Of a DNA stretch of 33,531 nt, positions 1 through 7,177 are shown piece by piece. Source of the DNA: DATFLS01 sp964413425 (lineage in GTDB: Bacteria > Fidelibacterota > JAANXI01); assembly GCA_964413425.1 (NCBI GenBank), contig CAYPST010000038.1, forward strand, positions 1-33,531, in the 5' to 3' direction. Below the pieces are notes generated by a model. That model made no database searches and was not told the DNA's origin. It saw only the letters and a list, made by a program, of their open reading frames with translations. The stretch's first letter is position 1, and every line of letters begins with the position of its first letter. The translations under genes and the position numbers were made by a program.

Positions 1-390
1 GAATATAATCGCTATTATTCTTTTATTACACAATATCATGAGTATGTTTTAGTCTCTTATACAATTCGTGATCATTCCCCGACGAATCGGGGCAGGCTGT
101 GGTGGTCTCACTTTTGCATTCTCTTGAATTCTTGAGTTCTTGAATTCTTGTCTTCTCGACCGGCATGTCTCGCACATCGACACCATCGTCGAATAATTTT
201 GCTTGGGGGTGTAATCCGGTCTCAGTGCAATTGTTTGGGATAACAGCAACTTATGTCCATACACAGTTTTCTGGCATACTAGTTGATACATAGAATCATG
301 ACTTTGAAAACAGAAATGAGAGACAATGAACTCATTACCGAACACGGACAGTAAACTGCAAACCGGAATCCGAAGAAAGGAGCCAGCCCG
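1..390. other. gene-free upstream region with hairpin and degenerate repeat
   Basis: I see no convincing gene here. Positions 77-92 form a perfect hairpin (CCCCGA, loop CGAA, TCGGGG) with no T-run on either side, so it looks more like a dispersed palindrome than a terminator. Positions about 111-150 carry a degenerate repeat built from TTGAATTC / TTGAGTTC units, a type of low-complexity repeat that recurs in other gaps of this window. The 3' end holds the ribosome binding site of the response-regulator gene that starts at 391. No clear promoter could be picked by eye. Confidence 0.5.
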
Positions 391-1314
391 ATGTCCCTCC
401 ACGACGAAGAAATCCTGATTATTTCCGATCGCGCAAGTGATATCAGTCCTATTCAAAAATTCCTGGAAGTGAAAAAATACAATTTCCAGGTGATGCTGGA
501 TGTCAAAGAACTCTCCCGGCTGCCGGAACTGGAAGCCGCCTCCATCTGTCTGCTCGACCTCTCCATGAAGACCAAATCCCGGGAACCCATGCATCGCTGG
601 GTGTACACCCATACGAATGCTGAAATTATCGGATTATGTGAACGGATGCTGGCCGATTATGCCAAAAAGGAAGTGAAGCAGGGCTATCTTACGGATTATT
701 TGATTATCAACCCGCAGTATGATATAGGTCGATTGGAATTCATGCTCCGGCGTATAGCGGAAACCAAACAGATACGCCTCGCAGTGACCGCCCTGGATGA
801 ACGGGCGAGACACCTGGAAAAATCCCTGAAAGCCGGCGAAGAAAACCCTAACCAGGCGCTTAGGGAAGTCGATGTAATGCGGGAACATATCCGAACGCTC
901 ACGGAAAACACGGAACCTGTACGGCCACGCACTCCCCGGGTGTTGATTGCCACTGACAACAACACGATAAAACAGCATTTAATCAAAACGCTGCAAACCG
1001 GCGGGTATCTGGTTACAGAAGTTCCCACCGGGGAAGACGCAGTGAACAAAGCCCGCACCGAACAGCCCAATCTGATTCTTCTTGACGTGAACACCAAAGG
1101 TTTGAACGGATTCGAGGCCGTCAATCTGCTGAAGAAGGACCGGGATACCGCCAAAATTCCGGTGATGATATTGTCTGAGGCTCCCACCGAAGAAATGGTT
1201 CTGAAAGCGAAGCATGCAAGGGTAGAGGGTTTTCTGACGCCGCCGTTCCATCCCGCCGTGCTCTCCGAACGGATCCAGAATATTTTCTTTCAACAAATGG
1301 CCGGCGCCGCCTGA
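391..1314 (+). CDS. two-receiver response-regulator-like protein
   Basis: A 307-residue cytosolic protein whose C-terminal part (about 183-300) is a CheY-like receiver: strand VLIATDN, phosphoacceptor Asp232 in LILLDVN, Ser262 in the MILSEA strand. The invariant lysine of the usual KPF motif is replaced by proline (TPPFHP, about 283-288), and only one acidic residue (Asp189) remains in the first acidic pocket, so phosphorylation chemistry may be altered. The N-terminal 1-125 looks like a second, more degenerate receiver fold (EILIISD, then Asp56 in CLLDLSM). Residues about 130-172 are charged and helical, a likely coiled-coil linker. There is no output domain. The ATG start is set by GAAAGGAG 10 bases upstream. 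No histidine kinase lies nearby. The receiver call is solid; the double-receiver reading is inference. Confidence 0.8.
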   Translation: MSLHDEEILIISDRASDISPIQKFLEVKKYNFQVMLDVKELSRLPELEAASICLLDLSMKTKSREPMHRWVYTHTNAEIIGLCERMLADYAKKEVKQGYLTDYLIINPQYDIGRLEFMLRRIAETKQIRLAVTALDERARHLEKSLKAGEENPNQALREVDVMREHIRTLTENTEPVRPRTPRVLIATDNNTIKQHLIKTLQTGGYLVTEVPTGEDAVNKARTEQPNLILLDVNTKGLNGFEAVNLLKKDRDTAKIPVMILSEAPTEEMVLKAKHARVEGFLTPPFHPAVLSERIQNIFFQQMAGAA

Positions 1315-1833
1315 CAGAAATTAGAAATCAAAGCGAACCCGATGCTGCCTCATGAAACACCGCGCCCACCCTTTGTTAGGCTTTTCAGCAGCCAGTGCCA
1401 ACACACGTGTAGTGAGGATTTCATGAGGCCTTTTCTCCACACCGATCCTCCCACGCCTCACCCCATTCGGGTACGGAACTCCTAGCTGCAACAGCCCAGA
1501 GATGACGAAGCGTCCCTGTACCCGGTGGTCGCTGCCAGGGAGGTGAAACGAGTTTCCCCCTCTCTGGCGAGTTTGTTCAGGGGGTGAGGGTTCTCTGCCA
1601 ATGTGAGAAGGGCGGGGATGTATGACTCCCTGAGAAAACGCCGGGATGCGCACGCTCCTCGGCGTCCGGATCCGGGGGCAACGAATCCACCCATCCGGAC
1701 CACGGGTAGAGATCCCGAGGACGTCCCACCGGCACGCCCTCGGGATGACACTGCATTATTAATAATCAGACTCGGAACCTTCATCCACGCCTCCTAACGT
1801 CCGGCCCCGGCATCAGCCTTCCAAAATGTCATC

Positions 1834-1850
1834 CCCCCGACTTTCGGGGG
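1834..1850. repeat. GC hairpin, REP-like palindrome
   Basis: Seven base pairs (CCCCCGA with TCGGGGG) around a 3-base loop. The core matches the hairpin at 77-92 (CCCCGA / TCGGGG), so the two may be copies of one dispersed palindromic family. There is no adjacent T-run and no adjacent gene end, which argues against an intrinsic terminator. Confidence 0.45.
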
Positions 1851-2043
1851 TTCAGACCTTCAGAGCGTGGTGAGTAAAGCCGGACGGCTGGAGGAGGTGT
1901 CTGTATAAGGCAGCCCGATGGTTCGGTCTTATTCAGGGCCCTCACTCTGACGAAACATTTCACAGGGATGTGAGGAGTGGCAGAGTTGGATCGTAGAGCA
2001 GAATGTCTTGTATTACGGCCGCTTGAAGCCCCACACCTCCCCG

Positions 2044-2060
2044 GCGAGATATTATCTCGC
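2044..2060 (-). terminator. possible hairpin terminator after the DUF2007 gene
   Basis: GCGAGAT and ATCTCGC form a perfect 7-bp inverted repeat with 3 bases between. It starts 15 bases past the minus-strand stop codon at 2075, the expected place for a terminator, but no T-run follows on the minus strand. It could instead be another dispersed palindrome. Confidence 0.3.
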
Positions 2061-2074
2061 GCTACAGGCATTAA

Positions 2075-2461
2075 TTACCGCAGGCCCGGGTACCGGTCGG
2101 TGAAGGTTTGGAGCAACTCTTTGACCGTTGTGACCTGCTCTCTGGCCACGAATAACCGCATCGGCTGGATCAGGGGATCGACTGCGTTGAAGTGCTCGCC
2201 CATGAAATAATACAGGATGTCTCCTCCATCCAGAATGGATTTCATGATGGCCACATCCCCGCTGTTAAAAGTGGAGAGCACCTTCACATATTCCAGGTAC
2301 CGCGCTTTCACATGCTCATCCCTTTTCGGCGTATTGTCGGATAGCCGTGAACCGCAGTGCGGACATCGCTTCAGATTCGAACTGAACCGGGAATCACACC
2401 GGGAGCAGTAGCTGGTGTTCTCCCCATACCTATCGCTGCTGGATCGGTTTTTCTTTGTCAT
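2075..2461 (-). CDS. zinc-ribbon / DUF2007 putative signal-transducing protein
   Basis: A 128-residue soluble protein with two parts. Residues 19-36 hold a CxxC...CxxC zinc ribbon (Cys19, Cys22, Cys33, Cys36). Residues about 58-125 match the DUF2007 pattern (putative signal transducing protein): a VKVLSTFNSGDVAIMKSIL start, a buried GEHF/NAVDPL segment and the RLFVAREQ strand. DUF2007 proteins are small ferredoxin-like folds of unknown partner; fusion to a zinc ribbon is common in the family as I know it. No clear Shine-Dalgarno precedes the ATG at 2461. It is monocistronic here, with long gaps on both sides. The family call is good; the function is unknown. Confidence 0.8.
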   Translation of the reverse strand: MTKKNRSSSDRYGENTSYCSRCDSRFSSNLKRCPHCGSRLSDNTPKRDEHVKARYLEYVKVLSTFNSGDVAIMKSILDGGDILYYFMGEHFNAVDPLIQPMRLFVAREQVTTVKELLQTFTDRYPGLR

Positions 2462-3075
2462 GATCGGTTTGTTCCGTGTGCTGGTGTCTTCTGGTTTCCC
2501 TTCTCCATTTGTATACTAAGATAACCAATTATTTCAGGGATTGTGAAGCGAATTTCATGATCCTGTACTCAGGAAGGGAGGAGTTCATAGCGCCGTCACC
2601 AGCGCTATAGAGAGGCAGGACGCGAGCACACCCCGGCGTGAATACCGGAGCTACCCGGAGTTGCTCCGGTAGCCCGGCATTCCGGACCGGGGAGCCCCCT
2701 CCGTAAGATGTCCTCAGATCCTTATGGAATACGATACAGCCACAGATACCCCGGAATAAAAAAATGGGATCTGACACGGTGCCGGAATGAAGAAGCGAAT
2801 CCTGCGGATAAAGGAAATAATCCCAGAGATGACCGGGACGACCCGCTCGAATCTTCATCCCGGAAAAACAATCATCACCCCTGTAAAATACATTTCCGCC
2901 GCTGGGTTCACGCTGTCCATCCGACCCCTGGCCGGGATAGATTAATATCGGTTCATTCGCTCGCACCGTGATGCGAGATTCCCTGTAATCGCTCCCGGGA
3001 TAATCTCCTGTTTGCTCCGTACTGCGGGGAAAGACCCTGTATATCACCATATCAGTTTCCATCAAAGCGAGATAG
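2462..3075. other. 614-base gap with a cluster of hairpins
   Basis: Between two minus-strand genes. Positions 2587-2608 form a hairpin (ATAGCGC / GCGCTAT, 8-base loop) and 2643-2671 a second one (TACCGGAGC / GCTCCGGTA, 9 bp, 11-base loop), followed by GC-rich inverted CCGG pairs to about 2700. A minus-strand frame stays open over 2529-3146 but overlaps the DUF2914 gene, lacks a ribosome binding site and has no recognisable features, so I do not call it a gene. The stretch 2701-2720 matches 27815-27834 at 16 of 20 bases, hinting at a shared dispersed element. Confidence 0.45.
2587..2671. repeat. pair of adjacent perfect hairpins
   Basis: First hairpin: 7 bp, arms 2587-2593 and 2602-2608, 8-base loop. 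Second: 9 bp, arms 2643-2651 and 2663-2671, 11-base loop. The pair lies downstream of the DUF2914 genes on their strand, so it could be the 3' end of their mRNA, a dispersed palindromic element, or a small structured RNA. There is no T-run to support a terminator. Confidence 0.5.
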
Positions 3076-3525
3076 TCACGGAGCGGCTCCCTTACCGCTG
3101 CTGTCCGACACCGTTGATTGAAGAATCGAGAACTTCTTGCTGCCAAGCACTTCCCCGCTTTCGGTCAATATTTCCACTGTCCAGCGCCCGGCCTGACAGT
3201 CCACTGCCGAAAAAGTCCGCCAGCTGGAGGAAGTGCCCACGCGGATCCGGCGGCTGGTATACTGCTCATTGTTATGCCACCACCTGAAAATTAGCGTATC
3301 CGCAGGCCCCATATTATGCACCCGGAGATGACAGAATGCCTGACTGTCGACGGACACCGCAAACGCCTGAACCGTATCCACCGGCTCCCGGTTCACCACA
3401 TCGGTGGTCAGGATAAGGGATTTAAGATACAGGGTCTCCCTTGATTCCTGCCCGGATACCGCCGGTGCCCAGGTGAGGTATATCAGTCCACACACCAGGA
3501 AAACGAAATGAGACTTTGTCTGCAT
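3076..3525 (-). CDS. exported DUF2914 domain protein, copy 2
   Basis: A 149-residue protein with an N-terminal signal peptide (hydrophobic core FLVCGLIYL, likely cleavage after AVSG near residue 25) and a DUF2914 domain over about 35-135. The domain shows the family start TTDVVNREPVDTV, the central FCHLRVHN, FRWWHNNEQ and the closing SSSWRTFSA / GRWTVEIL strands. DUF2914 is a small all-beta domain, usually periplasmic or attached to other domains; its molecular role is not known. The gene lies 52 bases downstream of a paralog, about half identical over the domain, so this is a tandem duplication and probably one transcript. The ATG has AAGGGGG upstream. The C-terminal tail after the domain is short and polar. 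Confidence 0.8.
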   Translation of the reverse strand: MQTKSHFVFLVCGLIYLTWAPAVSGQESRETLYLKSLILTTDVVNREPVDTVQAFAVSVDSQAFCHLRVHNMGPADTLIFRWWHNNEQYTSRRIRVGTSSSWRTFSAVDCQAGRWTVEILTESGEVLGSKKFSILQSTVSDSSGKGAAP

Positions 3526-3577
3526 GGGTTACCCCCTTCTACCGACAGGCGGGAGAAAGATGCACAGGTTCGCCGGA

Positions 3578-4000
3578 TTACTCTTGTCCAACCGTGAACG
3601 ACCGTTCGGTGAGCACCTCTCCATCAGGAGTGAGAATCTGTACCTGCCACTCTCCGGGTTGCGGAGTTACCGAGGAATAGGTCCGCCAGTTCGAGGAGAC
3701 TCCTACCTTCGCGTCGAAGGTGAAGTATTCTTCCCCGTTATGCAGCCAGCGAAACGTGATGGTGGTGGGTTCTCCGCTGTTGCGCACCCGGATATGGCAG
3801 AACGCCTCGCTGTCGGAAGCGGAAAATGTTTGCACCGAATCCACCGGTTCGCGGTCCACCACATCGGTGGCCAGAACCATACTTTCGATTGAGAGACTCT
3901 CCCCGGATGGCGGTGATTGTTGTTGCCCCCAGGCAAACTGCCCCGGGAGGACGGCGAAGAGTACTGCGAATATTCCGGTGAGCAGTGATATCTTTTTCAT
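3578..4000 (-). CDS. exported DUF2914 domain protein, copy 1
   Basis: The start chosen is the ATG at 4000 (MKKISLLTG), because GAGGAG sits 7 to 8 bases upstream and the protein then begins with a standard signal peptide (MKK, hydrophobic ISLLTGIFAVLFAVL, cleavage near FAWG/QQ). An in-frame ATG at 4090 would add 30 residues with no signal-peptide logic. The mature protein of about 115 residues is one DUF2914 domain: ATDVVDREPVDSV, FCHIRVRN, FRWLHNGEEY, SSNWRTYSSV and GEWQVQIL. It is the upstream member of a tandem pair. Position in the periplasm or at the envelope is inferred from the signal peptide; partner and function are unknown. Confidence 0.82.
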   Translation of the reverse strand: MKKISLLTGIFAVLFAVLPGQFAWGQQQSPPSGESLSIESMVLATDVVDREPVDSVQTFSASDSEAFCHIRVRNSGEPTTITFRWLHNGEEYFTFDAKVGVSSNWRTYSSVTPQPGEWQVQILTPDGEVLTERSFTVGQE

Positions 4001-4422
4001 GGTTACTCTCCTCTTTTGTAGTTCCTCTGGATAATTCAGTCTTCTGCACGCAATAAAGATGGGGCTTACCGTACGGGCCTGCCCATCCATCTCTTCTGTT
4101 TAAACAAAAAATATTCCAATGATGGAACCGGCGGCGACCGGCAGGAGTCAACCGGACCCGGCGTTGCTTCCAGCCCGTGTAACTATTGGTTCCTGTGCCA
4201 TTGACCGCGACACCACAGCCCATTCCGATGAGAGGCACCGGACAGCATCGATGGGGTTGAGGAGGGCCTTATTGTGTACTGAAGCACACTGCACGTGTCA
4301 GAGGTCACACACTACTTCTGTTTCATGGCGGGAAACAATACCAGTGTCCCCTCTGCGCGCCTGCCTCCGTATGCATTCTTCCGGCCAAAAGGATTCCGAT
4401 TGCACCCGTACCATTCATGTGG
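4001..4422. other. gene-free region between divergent genes
   Basis: This is the shared upstream region of the DUF2914 pair (minus) and the small membrane protein (plus). I see no ORF that looks real. The plus-strand promoter at its right edge is listed separately. No equally good promoter for the DUF2914 pair was found by eye. Confidence 0.4.
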
Positions 4423-4428
4423 TATAAT
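4400..4428 (+). promoter_or_regulatory. sigma70-type promoter, extended -10
   Basis: TTGCAC at 4400-4405, 17-base spacer, TATAAT at 4423-4428, with TGG directly before it giving an extended TGnTATAAT element. Transcription should start near 4435, leaving a leader of about 200 bases before the small membrane protein at 4636. The -10 is a perfect consensus; the -35 is partial. Confidence 0.6.
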
Positions 4429-4440
4429 TATGGCACATAT

Positions 4441-4489
4441 CAGGAACGCAACTCGGGTGAAACCTCACTAGCCACGAGTTGCAGGAACG
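4441..4489 (+). promoter_or_regulatory. leader hairpin flanked by 8-base direct repeats
   Basis: Just after the predicted start site, GCAACTCG (4448-4455) pairs with CGAGTTGC (4475-4482), enclosing a small GGT-GAA-ACC hairpin. The stem is flanked by CAGGAACG at 4441-4448 and again at 4482-4489. It could be a cis-acting 5' leader structure; the direct repeats might also be a chance or a footprint of a small insertion. I do not recognise it as any known riboswitch. Confidence 0.4.
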
Positions 4490-4635
4490 TGAACGGCCAC
4501 TGTTCAACGGATTTTGAGATACTGCCGGTGTTGGCCTGCTATTGGCAGGGATGTCTGACTTATTACATCACTATCTGCTACATCGTGAGTCGGCGGCGGC
4601 GGACGTAACGACCACTATCGATCAAGGAGGAATAT

Positions 4636-4881
4636 ATGAGTCTGCGGGAAATTATCATCCAGCTGGTGCTGATAGCCATCTTCTTTGCGTTTCCGGCGAT
4701 CTGGGAATGGCTGATTACGGTCTTCCCGGGATGGCCGCTGGATCCGCAATCCACGCTGAACATTCTGATATTTCTGGCGATTACGGTGGTTTCCTGGCTG
4801 CTGGGTGCCATCGGTATCAGGCGGTTCATTCGAACACTGCAAACCAGGGGACTGGCTGCGGACGTCACGGCATCTTCCTAA
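4636..4881 (+). CDS. small two-helix membrane protein
   Basis: An 81-residue protein with two hydrophobic segments (about 5-30, IIIQLVLIAIFFAFPAIWEW, and about 42-62, LNILIFLAITVVSWLLGAIG) separated by a proline-containing loop FPGWPLDP, then a basic tail (RRFIRTLQTR). It is preceded by a strong ribosome binding site, AAGGAGG, 7 bases from the ATG, and by a consensus-like promoter 200 bases upstream, so expression is likely. I recognise no family; by shape it is an inner-membrane hairpin protein. It stands alone on the plus strand with minus-strand genes on both sides. Confidence 0.65.
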   Translation: MSLREIIIQLVLIAIFFAFPAIWEWLITVFPGWPLDPQSTLNILIFLAITVVSWLLGAIGIRRFIRTLQTRGLAADVTASS

Positions 4882-5253
4882 TCCGCACGAAAGCGCTGGG
4901 TTCCTCTTCCGGGTTTCTCCGGTCCGGCGATTTTCCGGAGTTAAGGGGTGGGTGATATACAGCCTTTATAAGCATTACGCTGAAGACGAAAAGGAGCCCC
5001 ATACCACCCTCCACCGGGTATATAGGGAAACAGGTCCATAAGGGCGGGAAGTGGTTAGTGTTTATCCCAGCCGACACTTCATGCATGATCCATGACTAAT
5101 GTAAATGGAGCTCTCTACCTCCCTCGACCACGTCTATACTTATATACCTATGTATCCTATGTATCCTATGTACCTGGGTGTTGGGTGGCAGGGGGCAATC
5201 CGCGGTCATCCGTTTTTTCTGTGTTCATCTGCGTGCTATTCTTTACGAATTAT
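4882..5253. other. 372-base gap with a 9-bp tandem repeat
   Basis: No gene supported. It contains three copies of a 9-bp repeat (CCTATGTAT, 5147-5173, last copy with one change) and, at about 5205-5235, text of the TCATCCG / GTGTTCATCTGCG type seen as dispersed intergenic repeat in many genomes. No terminator with a T-run was found after either flanking gene. Confidence 0.45.
5147..5173. repeat. 9-bp tandem repeat, three copies
   Basis: Unit CCTATGTAT at 5147-5155, 5156-5164 and 5165-5173; the third ends in C instead of T. It lies in a gap about 80 bases past the end of the FAD oxidoreductase gene, outside any coding frame I trust. Confidence 0.7.
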
Positions 5254-6930
5254 TCAGGAGAGATTTCCCAGCCGCTGATTGTCCGCCATCAGTCGTTCCC
5301 GGAGGTTCCGGTAATCGACCTCCTGCACGGCACATCCCTCATCGATGGCGTGGACGGCGGCAGTGGCGGCACTCTGTCCCAGGATCATGAACACCGGCTC
5401 CATACGGATCGACCCGTAGGCGATGTGGGAACTGGAGACACAGACCGGCACCAGCAGGTTCGTGCATTCGTCCGGTTTCGGAATCAGAGCCTCGTAATCA
5501 ATTTGATACGGCTCCGGCGGATGCACGCCGATATCCCCCTCGTTCTGCACGTACCCTTCCGGGGTCACGTAGCGCTGGACGTTGTGGGAATCCATGGTAT
5601 AGGAACCCATTCCAACCGGTTTGGGGACGTCCCGCCTCCCCATCACCTCGTGTTCGGTCATCACCGACTGCCCGATCATCCGCCGGGCTTCCCGGATGTA
5701 GAGCTGATGCGGCCAGTGGCCGTTATCCGTGAATTCGTCTCTGGCCAGCCCCCAGCGCTTCATCTCGGTTTGCACATCATCCGGCACCCGGGGATCATTG
5801 GACAGAAAGTACATCAGTCCTTTCTGGTAGGTTTCATGCTCCCTGATAATCCTTTTCCGCCGGGCATAGGACGCCTCCGGATAGTCATAATTCATTCCGA
5901 TGTTATCGGTGCTGAACGGCCCGTGATTATTGGTATCGGTCTTCCGGTTCGGAATGGGATCGAATTTCTGGAAGGTCTCCCGCCAGCCGGTGTCATACAC
6001 CCGCAGCAGGAGCTCGTATTGAAAGGAGTCATAGCTGTCCGGCATGGGAAACGGCATCCGGTTCTCCGGATGATCCGTGAGACACATCCGGAAACAATAC
6101 GCCTGCACCTTGTTATCACCTGAGCCTTTTTCGCCCGGCGGCGCATCCGAGATTCGCGGCAGCAATCCGCTGGCGGGATTTCCGGGTGCGATATAAGGAT
6201 CCACCGGCTGCTTGAAATAATGACCGTGATGAAACACTCCGGTCTGCACACCATTCCAGTCTTCTCCATATATATCGTTCGCTTCCCGTCCCACCTGATA
6301 ACTTACCCCGGCGGCCGCCATCAGGTCGCCCTCATAGGTGGCATCGATGAATTCCCTGCCGCTATAAGTGTTGCCGCTGAGCATTCGAATTGTGCTAATC
6401 CGGCCCTCCTGTTTATGCACCCCGTTTTGCCGATCCAGCCATTCGTCCCGATGGACTACGATATTGTGCTCCGCTATAAGATCCTCGTACACCTTTTCGG
6501 CGGCGTGGGGTTCGAAAATCCACATGGTGCGCTGTTCGCCGTCGATGGCAGCCGTGCCCTGACCCCGGTTTCCGTACTCGGAGCGTTCCTGCCACTGCCA
6601 GGAATCGGCTTGCTGATAATGCATGTAAATACGGTGATAGAATTCCCGGGACAATCCACCGATGACGGCCTTATTCCCCACGTCGGTCCAGCCAAGCCCG
6701 CCCGACGACATGCCACCCAGGTGCGTATCGGGACACACCATTAGCACAGATTTGCCCATCCTGGCCACCTGCACCGCAGCAATGACCCCGGCGGAAGTGC
6801 CGCCGTAGACAATCACATCGGCTTCACGGGAACGTTGAGCTGATCCCTCCCTGGAACAGGTGAGAAGAAACAAGGTATTGAAAGCCGCCATACCAACGCC
6901 GAAGTGCTTCAAAAACTGTCGCCGATTCAT
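5254..6930 (-). CDS. Tat-exported FAD-dependent oxidoreductase
   Basis: About 558 residues from the ATG at 6930, chosen because AAGGGG sits 7 bases upstream and the protein then opens with a twin-arginine signal (MNRRQFLKHFGVG). A Cys in the sequence FLLTC after the hydrophobic stretch could be a lipobox, though Thr at -1 is atypical. The mature part begins with a dinucleotide-binding fold (VIVYGGTSAGVIAAVQVARMG, first 20 residues at most quoted) and continues with HLGGMSSGGLGWTDVG and FIDATYEGDLMAAAGV, the pattern of the FAD_oxidored family (PF12831). These enzymes are often exported and found with polysaccharide-degradation genes; the substrate here is unknown. FAD is loaded before Tat export, which fits. 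It starts 54 bases after a tRNA-Val on the same strand. Confidence 0.85.
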   Translation of the reverse strand: MNRRQFLKHFGVGMAAFNTLFLLTCSREGSAQRSREADVIVYGGTSAGVIAAVQVARMGKSVLMVCPDTHLGGMSSGGLGWTDVGNKAVIGGLSREFYHRIYMHYQQADSWQWQERSEYGNRGQGTAAIDGEQRTMWIFEPHAAEKVYEDLIAEHNIVVHRDEWLDRQNGVHKQEGRISTIRMLSGNTYSGREFIDATYEGDLMAAAGVSYQVGREANDIYGEDWNGVQTGVFHHGHYFKQPVDPYIAPGNPASGLLPRISDAPPGEKGSGDNKVQAYCFRMCLTDHPENRMPFPMPDSYDSFQYELLLRVYDTGWRETFQKFDPIPNRKTDTNNHGPFSTDNIGMNYDYPEASYARRKRIIREHETYQKGLMYFLSNDPRVPDDVQTEMKRWGLARDEFTDNGHWPHQLYIREARRMIGQSVMTEHEVMGRRDVPKPVGMGSYTMDSHNVQRYVTPEGYVQNEGDIGVHPPEPYQIDYEALIPKPDECTNLLVPVCVSSSHIAYGSIRMEPVFMILGQSAATAAVHAIDEGCAVQEVDYRNLRERLMADNQRLGNLS

Positions 6931-6983
6931 ACACGACCCCTTCAACTGATCCAATCGATTGACTGTCGAACTCGGGAGATGTG

Positions 6984-7058
6984 TGGGCGCTACTGGATTC
7001 GAACCAGTGCCCTCTGCCTTGTAAGGGCAGCGCTCTGAACCAGCTGAGCTAAGCGCCC
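6984..7058 (-). tRNA. tRNA-Val (anticodon TAC)
   Basis: A complete 75-base cloverleaf: 7-bp acceptor GGGCGCT / AGCGCCC, D arm GCTC...GAGC with the GG pair, anticodon stem CTGCC / GGCAG around loop CTTACAA (anticodon TAC, reading GTA-family valine codons), T arm ACTGG-TTCGAAT-CCAGT, discriminator A. The 3' CCA is not encoded; a CCA-adding enzyme is encoded at 27982-29430. Confidence 0.95.
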
Positions 7059-7118
7059 ATATACTCCTGGATTATTAGTGTAAAATAGAAGTTTTTTTCA
7101 CACATTACAATGAGAAAC

Positions 7119-7154
7119 ATAGAAGGGAGCCTGCGACAGCAGACTCCCTTCTAT
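7119..7154 (-). terminator. intrinsic-type terminator hairpin after lon
   Basis: Arms 7119-7134 and 7139-7154 pair over 16 bp (one G-T wobble) around a 4-base loop. The hairpin starts 23 bases after the lon stop codon and lies between lon and the tRNA-Val. The minus strand continues GTTTCTC, a weak T tract, so it could end transcription or protect the 3' end of the lon mRNA. Confidence 0.7.
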
Positions 7155-7177
7155 TAGATTTCAGCGTAATTCCCTGA

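Larger units (their letters stand above)
1315..2074. other. long gene-poor stretch with hairpins and repeat debris
   Basis: This 760-base gap has no ORF with recognisable protein features. It contains a perfect 8-bp inverted repeat (TCCCGAGG at 1713-1720, CCTCGGGA at 1738-1745), a 7-bp hairpin (CCCCCGA / TCGGGGG, 1834-1850), and a near-perfect palindrome close to the end (2044-2060). Read on the minus strand, part of it gives peptide text typical of dispersed intergenic repeats rather than of a protein. A minus-strand reading frame ends at 1321 with residues RVRFDF, which would fit an outer-membrane beta-signal, but no barrel can be followed upstream; a decayed gene is possible but unproven. 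Confidence 0.45.

Noticed and set aside
49..612. 187-residue minus-strand frame with IQEFKNSRIQE-like peptide
   Set aside because: It is antisense to the response-regulator gene and the peptide is a by-product of the TTGAATTC-type DNA repeat.
1321..1784. Two overlapping minus-strand frames, one ending in RVRFDF like an outer-membrane beta-signal
   Set aside because: No start, no signal peptide, no barrel strands upstream; text resembles dispersed intergenic repeat. A decayed gene cannot be excluded.
2529..3146. 205-residue minus-strand open frame
   Set aside because: It overlaps the end of a real DUF2914 gene, lacks a ribosome binding site, and part of it spans GC hairpins and repeat-like text; no family features.
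5092..6123. 343-residue plus-strand open frame
   Set aside because: Antisense shadow of the FAD oxidoreductase; no domain, unusual composition.
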